A stretch of 64,000 nucleotides of DNA from Lepidodermella squamata. Lineage: Eukaryota; Gastrotricha. The notes beneath the pieces were generated by a model, which ran no database searches, was not told where the DNA came from, and saw only the letters and a list, made by a program, of their open reading frames with translations. Positions 57,588-64,000 of this stretch are shown here, in pieces; position 1 is the first letter of the stretch, and every line of letters begins with the position of its first letter. The position numbers and the translations under genes were made by a program. Location: assembly GCA_047495785.1 (NCBI GenBank), contig JBLDXI010000060.1, forward strand, positions 186,001-250,000, written 5' to 3'.

Positions 57588-58244
57588 TTAGCTGGATTTA
57601 GTTTTAACATTAGTTGCGACTGCAACTATTATTGCTACTAAGCAGCAAATGCTGAATAACACCAAGCAGATCATGCATAGAACAAAGGCGTCCTTGTATG
57701 GCCCTTTCACCTTTCTGTCCAAAGCCCGCTGTTGCGGAGTCCAGAATATTTCAGGACCAGGCGGCGTGGTGTAGTTTTCATCCCCGACAGCATTTGGCCT
57801 ACTCCATGCGAATATTGCGGCAGGAATGGCGCAGCATATGAAGCCAGTGAACAGGCTGCAAATCGACCATCGTCTGACGCACGTCCTCAACTCAGCTATT
57901 GACCTCGTCATTGGTATTACGGTATGATTTTGCATGTATCTGCGGTTCATGACGATAATGCTGGAAGGAAAACGGGAATCCTATGAATTGAAACGTTTGT
58001 CTCGTTCTTACTTTTGAACCGGGGCCGTTCCCGGTCCGCCGTACGGGGGCTGCATGCCGTAAGTTGGGACTGCCACCGTGTAGATGCCTCCATTTGAAAT
58101 AGCGGCAGTGCCTAAGAAATTGTGTGGCTGCGTCCCATTTGGAATGGCAAGGCCAGCGGCGCTAAAATTTTGCGACCCGGTACTTTTAATGTTGGAAGTC
58201 TGTAAACCAGTGCCATCACTATAGGTTTGCGAATATACCTCCAT
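57588..58244 (-). CDS. Dispanin/CD225-like two-TM protein 1
   Basis: Exons 58244-58012 and 57960-57588; 51-nt intron in phase 2 (201 aa). N-terminal Gly/Pro/Tyr/Gln-rich cytosolic part (PTYGMQPPYGGPGTAP), then RRWSICSLFTGFICCAIPAA as first membrane segment with the CC pair, a loop with GDENYTTPPGP and RKVKGPYKDA, and a second segment (CMICLVLFSICCLVAIIVAV). Ends soon after TM2, without the extra C-terminal exon of copies 3 and 4. Most diverged of the four. An in-frame ATG further 5' exists, but 58244 fits the other copies. Confidence 0.65.
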
Positions 58245-58516
58245 TTTGAATGCTGGAACCTCCTGAAAGAGAATAAAGCCATAAACAATGGAGCAAAACG
58301 TTCGCGTTGGCGTCAAGGTCTTAGTTTAATGTATTTGTGAATTATTTATTGAATGACGCTCGAACTTGCGTGGTCGACACTTTCTTTAACGAAAGAATAT
58401 CGATTATACATTTTTGTAGTTTGCCTAACCTGGAAACTGGAAAACGGTGCGAAGGCGGAATACCGAACTCTCACCATTAAAGACCTTGACAATTAATGTT
58501 GTTTTTATTTAGAGAA

Positions 58517-58700
58517 CCATATTTGCAAACTCAACCCGCGCTCAGTGTATCATTACTACGAGCGGCATAATAAAATTCAGAACTGAACATGAGAAGCACA
58601 GTACATCCTTAGAATGCGATATATTTGTCATAAACTCTATCGCTGTCGAAGCGAGCGTTGTCCTGAGAAACTCCTGAAGAAAATCTTTTGAGATGTAAGG
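58517..58700 (-). pseudogene. Relic of the C-terminal exon of copy 2
   Basis: Minus strand resembles exon 3 of copies 3 and 4 (region encoding ISKDFL, then MYCASYV..IMFN..YYAARSNDTL), but it is frameshifted at several places. It lies where exon 3 of copy 2 should be, so copy 2 has lost this exon. Confidence 0.7.
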
Positions 58701-58810
58701 ATTCACCTGATGAACGGAAGAAAGTTACAGACAAAGGTTCAAATAGATTCGACAAAAGGTCACTCTTTATTAGTTGCTGTTTGCGGGTTCAGCAGGGCGA
58801 GAATGGGGCA

Positions 58811-59411
58811 TCACACGGGCGTGGTAGTCGTTGTAGTCGTTGTCCCAAAAAATTCGGCAGAGCGAGAGATGGACACCCCGATCCCCACAGAGCTGAAACC
58901 TAGAATGAAGAATCCCAATATGCACGCCAAACTTAGGTAATATGCGGTTTTGTAGGGGCCCTTGATGGCGTTATCTCTCGCCATTTGTTCTGGACTCCAC
59001 ATGAACGGTGGTCCAGGCGGCGAGGCATAGTTTTCTGGCTCAACTGTACTTGGCGTTTTCCAAGCATAAACGATTGCAGGGATTGCGCAGCACCAGAGAC
59101 CAGTTAACAGTGAACAAATCGACCAGCCTCGTGCACATGATTTGAGCCGTTCAAGTGGCATAGCTGCCATGTAGAGGTCGTTGTTGTTGTGATTTAACCC
59201 ATAACCGGCATTAATGACGATCACACTGAAAAAATCTCACATAACACTTCGATGAAAATATAGTGATAAGACTCTACTTTTGTCCTTGTGGAGCGCCCAT
59301 TGCATTAATGTGGCTCCATGATGGCTGTAAAGCGGGTGGAGGGTAGCCTGTAGTGTAAATATTCTGATTTTGGAGGCCTTGCACTGAATAACCGCCATAT
59401 CCTTGATACAT
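58811..59411 (-). CDS. Dispanin/CD225-like two-TM protein 2 (shortened)
   Basis: Exons 59411-59278 and 59225-58811 with a 52-nt intron (182 aa). N-terminus MYQGYGGYSVQGLQNQNIY, then RGWSICSLLTGLWCCAIPAI, the EPENYASPPGPPFMWSPEQM loop and TM2. Just after a Thr run the frame differs from copies 3 and 4: the sequence CCCGTGTGATGCC that codes Pro-Cys-Asp-Ala there is read as Pro-Val-stop here. The C-terminal exon is therefore not translated. TMs are intact, so a short product is possible. Confidence 0.65.
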
Positions 59412-60145
59412 ATTCGCGAAAGTATTGAAGTTTGCTCACAGCAATAAAAATCCGGCACGCTGGAAATCCTTCAACTCATTCAACGCTTGTTCTTGATTTT
59501 AAAAATACTCATGTGTCCTCATCACTTTGTTTATAGTTATATTTCGATTTATTATCTACTACGCCTGGTAACAAATGCTAAAATCAATTTTAGAAGCTTT
59601 TAACGGAGCCCGAAATTATGGATTTGCTCGAATTTCCTGTTTTTGATCGATTAATGGATGGCACCCTAATTAATGACGAGATCCAGGACGGCTTCGTCTA
59701 TTATCTTCTAAGACTCGGTAAATAAAAAAACTCTTACCTTGCACCGTATTGTTCATAAGTAACACCTTGTGCCTGTAATTACCGCCTAATTTCATGTATG
59801 CCTTATTTCCAGTGTCTTAAAACTCAATTTCATGTTTACGCTGAAAAGCTGAATGCTGCCAAATAAGAGCGCATTCATCATAAATCTTCATGAATGTTAT
59901 TTTCACCATGCCTCGGCCTTTATAAGACTATTGCGAAAACGCAGTAAATTATTATCCCCCGTCGTCAGTATGTCTTGTTAAGTGGAGCTCGCCGAATTAG
60001 GGGGAAAACTTTTTCATCCGACAAAATGACTTCTTTTATGCGTTATGCGACACATGTTTTATTTCATCCGAAATTCAAAAATGTAACTAAAATCATTCGA
60101 CATGAAAATATCTTATTTATTAATGAGAGCAACATGTATGCAAAT

Positions 60146-61054
60146 TCAACCCAGGGTCAGAGTATCGTTCCTCCGAGCAGCGTAATAAACTTCTGAATTG
60201 AACATAATGTTGTTCACATAAGAAGCACAGTACATCCTGAGAATGCGATATTTGTCAAAAACGCAGTTGCAGTAGAAGCGGGCGTTATCTGAGTATAGCT
60301 CGAGGAAGTCCTTTGAAACATAAGGATCAGCGTGATTTACCATAAACCAACTGATAAACGACAGAAAATTTAAATATTCAGTTAAATATTGACACGTGCA
60401 GAAGCTCACTCCTTATAGGCTGCTTTTGGCGGGTATGTCTTTTGCATGGCATCACACGGGCTTAAAGTCGTTGTAGTTCCTTCAGGCTCGGCAGGGTGAG
60501 AGAGGAACACCCCGAGTCCTGCGGAGGTGAAACCGAGCATGAAGAATCCCACTAAGCAGACCAAACTCAGGTAGTAAGCAGTTTTGTAGGGACTTTTGAT
60601 GGCGGCATCTCTCGCGATTTGTTCTGGGCTCCACATGAAAGGCGGTCCAGGCGGCGAGTCGTAGTTTTCTGGCTCAACTGCACTTGGCTTTCTCCAAGCG
60701 TAAACAATAGCAGGGATAGCACAACACCAGAGACCAGTTAACAATGAACAAATCGACCATCCTCGTGCGCATGCCCTTAGCCGTGAAAGTGGCGTAGCTG
60801 CTAGATGGAGGGCATTTCTTTGGTTATGTAGCTGATTGAACCCATAACCGCCATTGACGACGAACACACTGAATAGATTTCAAATTACACTGCAACAAAA
60901 ATTGGGTTATAACAATTTACTTTTGTGCTGGTGGAGCGCCTGTTGCATTTATGTGGCTCCATGAAGGCTGTAAAGCGGGAGCAGAGCGGCCTGGGCTGTA
61001 GATATTTTGATTTTGGAGGCCTGCCATTGGGTAACCGCTATATCCTTGATACAT
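60146..61054 (-). CDS. Dispanin/CD225-like two-TM protein 3
   Basis: Three exons, 61054-60921, 60868-60410 and 60350-60146 (265 aa), introns 52 and 59 nt, phases consistent. N-terminal Tyr/Gly/Pro/Gln-rich region, then RGWSICSLLTGLWCCAIPAI (TM1 with a membrane-border CC pair), loop with EPENYDSPPGPPFMWSPEQI and RDAAIKSPYKTA, TM2 (YYLSLVCLVGFFMLGFTSAG), a Thr-rich linker, and a C-terminal exon with DNARFYCNC and MYCASYVNNIMFN. Layout and the CC-x-x-P-A...A...YAW pattern recall CD225/dispanins, membrane-embedded proteins that in vertebrates include the IFITMs. The upstream 140 bp is nearly identical to that of copy 2. Confidence 0.7.
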
Positions 61055-63242
61055 CTTGGCGAAATTATAGAAGTTTGTTCTTGGCACGCTGGAAATCCTT
61101 CAACTCATTCAACGCTTGTTCTTGATTTTAAACATCCTCATGTGTCCTCATCACTTTGTTTATAGTTATATTTCGATTTATTATCTCCTACGCCTGGTAA
61201 CAAATGCTAAAATCAATTGAAAGTTAAGAGAAAAGCTTTCAACAGAGCCTGAAATTATAACTAGAATCTCTTGTTTTTGAAGTCGCATTACTGATGACGA
61301 TGACAGTTCCAGTCATGACGTGATCCAGGTGGGCTTCTATCATCTTCCGAAACTCGCACACAGTAGAGCTTGTTCAATTCAACGCTGCGGCCCCCACCAT
61401 AGCATCCTCGTTACCTTTGCTCAAAGTTGAAAAGGGGAAAAATTGAAAACCTTTCGGCGGTGCCCTAAATTTGCAAGAAAGCTTCAATGCTTTCCGTCCG
61501 TCTTGTTAAGCGTTAAGCAGACTATAATTTATAAGCCAACAAAGCTGGAATCCGGAACCCATGATAATTAAAATTGAGCGAGTATTTTCACGCTTTTATC
61601 GTGATTTTGAGAAAACTAAAAATAATTAAAACCATTTTTGTGGGGTTTTCTGCGACTCATTTACAACCTGATTAATTTTCTGTCCAAACGGATAGGATGC
61701 CTGACTTTTATTCGGTGCCTAGCCGAATTTAATGAAAAAATTATCGTGTAAATTCCGCGAAGCATTTATGTAGATTTGATGGACCAAATTTTCTTGCTTC
61801 TGATTAATTATTGATCGCTTGAAAATCGCCGATTCTCTTGGCTCATCAAAAAATCGATTTCAATCTTCGAATTATCGAAGGTAAATATACGCTCAAAAAC
61901 AACACCGAGGCCTAGTTTCCAGGTTAAATTTGTTTTAAATTTGTATTATTATGTCTTGTTCGCAATGCGATGGCAATGTCTTAAACTGAAAACCACGGGG
62001 AATTTTGCGAACAATATTTTTTCGAAATTAATCGTGCATTTTTTTAATTAATTTTTATAAAAACGTTTACCCGAAATACCTGTAACACTTTTTGAAATTA
62101 GTCACAAAATAATCAACATGTTTTTAAATTATTTCTAGTTCTCTCATAACAGCAATAAATAACGTTAAAAACGTTAAAAGCAAGCTAATCCTGTTGTTGA
62201 CGACATTCGAGTTAATTTTCATATCAAAAATAAATAAAAACAACGATCATTATGACCAGCCCGAGCGCCCAGAAGAATTGAATCGAATTGAAATTGAATT
62301 TGAGCTTTTTTGTGAAAAGCATAGCAGCTGGAACGTGTTTTCTGCTACTGAACCCCTATTTGAAAAATGTTGAACCAATTCCAAGTATGCCTCGCTTGGA
62401 AGAGCTTATCTTTCAATTTTACATTTCTCACACTAATTAGGTAAACACTGGCATTTTTTCCAAGTTCCAATCAATATCCGTTCCGTTTCTTAACCCGTTT
62501 AGACCGGCATCTAGGATTTTAACGCTACGGTCATAATCTTTTCAGGAATTAATGATGGTATCATAAATATGACAAAAAACTTTTGGGTGACCCCACCCCC
62601 AACCGTCTCCGAGTTACGCAATGTCCCATTTATGGGACGCTCGGTCATTCTTATAGGCAAATTTAGAAATAACCATATAAATCAGAATTTTGTCATACTA
62701 GTGACTCAGGGCGTCAATAAAAGAGTGAGGAATACGAGGGAAACTATCATCATCTCTATCATCATTTTGGGTGAATGAATAAGTCCAGAACGTCCTCAGT
62801 GGCCAAATACTGTCAAAAAGATGTCAAATTATGTCAAAAAATGCATTTTAATCGTTTTAAATTCAGGAAAACGCTTCATTTATAATGTATTTGCTGATAT
62901 AATCACCTTCGATTGTACCTAAGTGATCCTAATTCTGATTAAAATTCGTTTTCCCATTTTTTACTTTGAACAACGATAACGGTGAAACCATTTTATTTGA
63001 CAAATAATTCGTGCGCTGGTGTCTTGATTAAATCGATCCTTGCATTATTTATTGGCGCACGTTGCAGCTAAAAAACATTTTTTTGAATGGAATATTGATT
63101 GCATTTTGCTGCTAACCTATAAAAACTGCGGAGGCGGATTATCGAACTCTCACCATGGAAGATTTTTGATGAATGTATTTTTATTGTGAACAATTGGTCA
63201 GTGAGTTTTCAATTAAGAATACAACATACAACTTTGGCAAAC
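61055..63242. other. Spacer in the dispanin-like array, no gene seen
   Basis: The first 150 bp repeats the region upstream of copy 2 (59450-59600). The remaining AT-rich sequence has no supported coding sequence. Confidence 0.5.
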
Positions 63243-63958
63243 TCAACCCACATCCTGTGTGTCATTCCTAACAGCCCACTTATACACCGGAGTATTAAAC
63301 ATGATGTTGTTCACATAAGAAGCACAGTACATTTTTGGTGTGTGGTATTTGTTGTACAAGCAGTCGCAGTAGAAACGAGCATTGTCGGAGTAGAGCTCGA
63401 GAAAATCGTTTGAGATAAACGGATCAGCGTGATTTACCATAAACCAACTGTTAAGTGATAGAAAATTTACAATTGATAAATGATACCGAAACTTTAGCGA
63501 ACACTAACTCTTTATAGGCTGCTTTTGGTGGGTATGTCATTTTCAAAGCATCACACGGGCTTAAAGTAGTCGTAGTCGCTTCAGGACCGGCAGGGTGAGA
63601 GAAGATTAGCCCGATTCCGATAGAGCTGAAACCTAGCATGACGAATCCCAACGTGCACACCAAACTCAGGTAAAGAGCGATTTTGTAGGGACCCTTAATG
63701 GCGTTATCTCTGGCGATTTGTTCTGGGCTCCACATGAAAGGCGGTCCTGGTGGAGGGACGTAGTTTTCTGGTTCAACTGCAGTTGGCTTCTTCCAAGCAT
63801 AAACTATTGCTGGGATTGCGCAGCACCAGAGACTGGTGATCAATGAACAAATCGACCAACCTCGTGCGCATGATTTGAGCTGTGAAAGTGACGTAGCTGC
63901 TAGATTGAAGCCATTTCTTCGGGGATAATAGCCATAGCCACCATTAATGATGATCACG
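63243..63958 (-). CDS. Dispanin/CD225-like two-TM protein 4 (partial at window edge)
   Basis: Exon 2 is 63958-63509 and exon 3 is 63447-63243, separated by a 61-nt intron; a TTTCAG acceptor precedes 63958, so the first exon lies beyond the window. It has GWSICSLITSLWCCAIPA, EPENYVPPPGPPFMWSPEQI, TM2, the Thr linker and the Cys-bearing C-terminal exon (FYCDCLYNKY, MYCASYVNNIMFN). Same architecture as copy 3. Confidence 0.7.
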
Positions 63959-64000
63959 CTGAAACGGTATCACATATATTATAAGATCGCAAGGAAAATG

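Overview
The window is nuclear DNA from an animal with a compact genome. Genes are split by GT-AG introns that mostly measure 49-70 nt, and the products are metazoan: a Cys-loop ligand-gated channel, Ly6/uPAR-type GPI proteins, two GABA-B-like class C receptors, a PAN/apple protein, a kinase-ankyrin fusion and Penelope, hAT-like, foldback-like and L1-ORF1-like mobile DNA. I cannot name the phylum; the short introns and very small intergenic gaps would fit a nematode, tardigrade, appendicularian or similar lineage. All exon joins are my own phase-checked models; no transcript data were available.

Layout. 0.3-4.2 kb: a nicotinic-type channel subunit, two Ly6 genes on the same strand, and a small ISG12/IFI27-like gene. 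4.9-25.5 kb: a three-gene cassette (A-B-C) of FtsJ/CMTR2-like cap 2'-O-methyltransferase relatives, present three times. Unit 1 is intact in A, B and C. Unit 2 is broken throughout, and its B gene carries a TIR element that contains a complete tRNA-Lys(CTT). Unit 3 keeps only C intact. The spacers hold a truncated receptor copy, a 96-bp hairpin, a 500-bp inverted repeat, a 566-bp MITE with an 8-bp target duplication, and a Penelope-like GIY-YIG relic. 25.7-28.2 kb: GABA-B-like receptor 1. 29.2-31.5 kb: kinase-ankyrin gene. 31.7-32.7 kb: retroelement ORF1-like sequence. 32.9-33.3 kb: PAN-domain protein. 34.2-41.3 kb: gene-free repeat field with a foldback-like element. 41.3-43.8 kb: GABA-B-like receptor 2. 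44.7-50.9 kb: small secreted proteins (two more Ly6 genes, an unknown peptide, a secreted nucleotidyltransferase-like protein, an MRH-like protein, a double-knottin protein). 52-56.5 kb: secreted ankyrin/EGF gene(s), with a DNA element inserted in an ankyrin array. 57.6-64 kb: tandem array of four two-TM proteins resembling the CD225/dispanin fold.

How the parts may work together. Only gene A of the methyltransferase cassette keeps all four residues of the K-D-K-E catalytic set; B and C have Ala where the second Lys should be. A, B and C are separated by only 68 and 139 nt, so they may be one transcription unit with one enzyme and two non-catalytic partners. The channel lies next to Ly6 genes, a protein family known to modulate nicotinic receptors in other animals.
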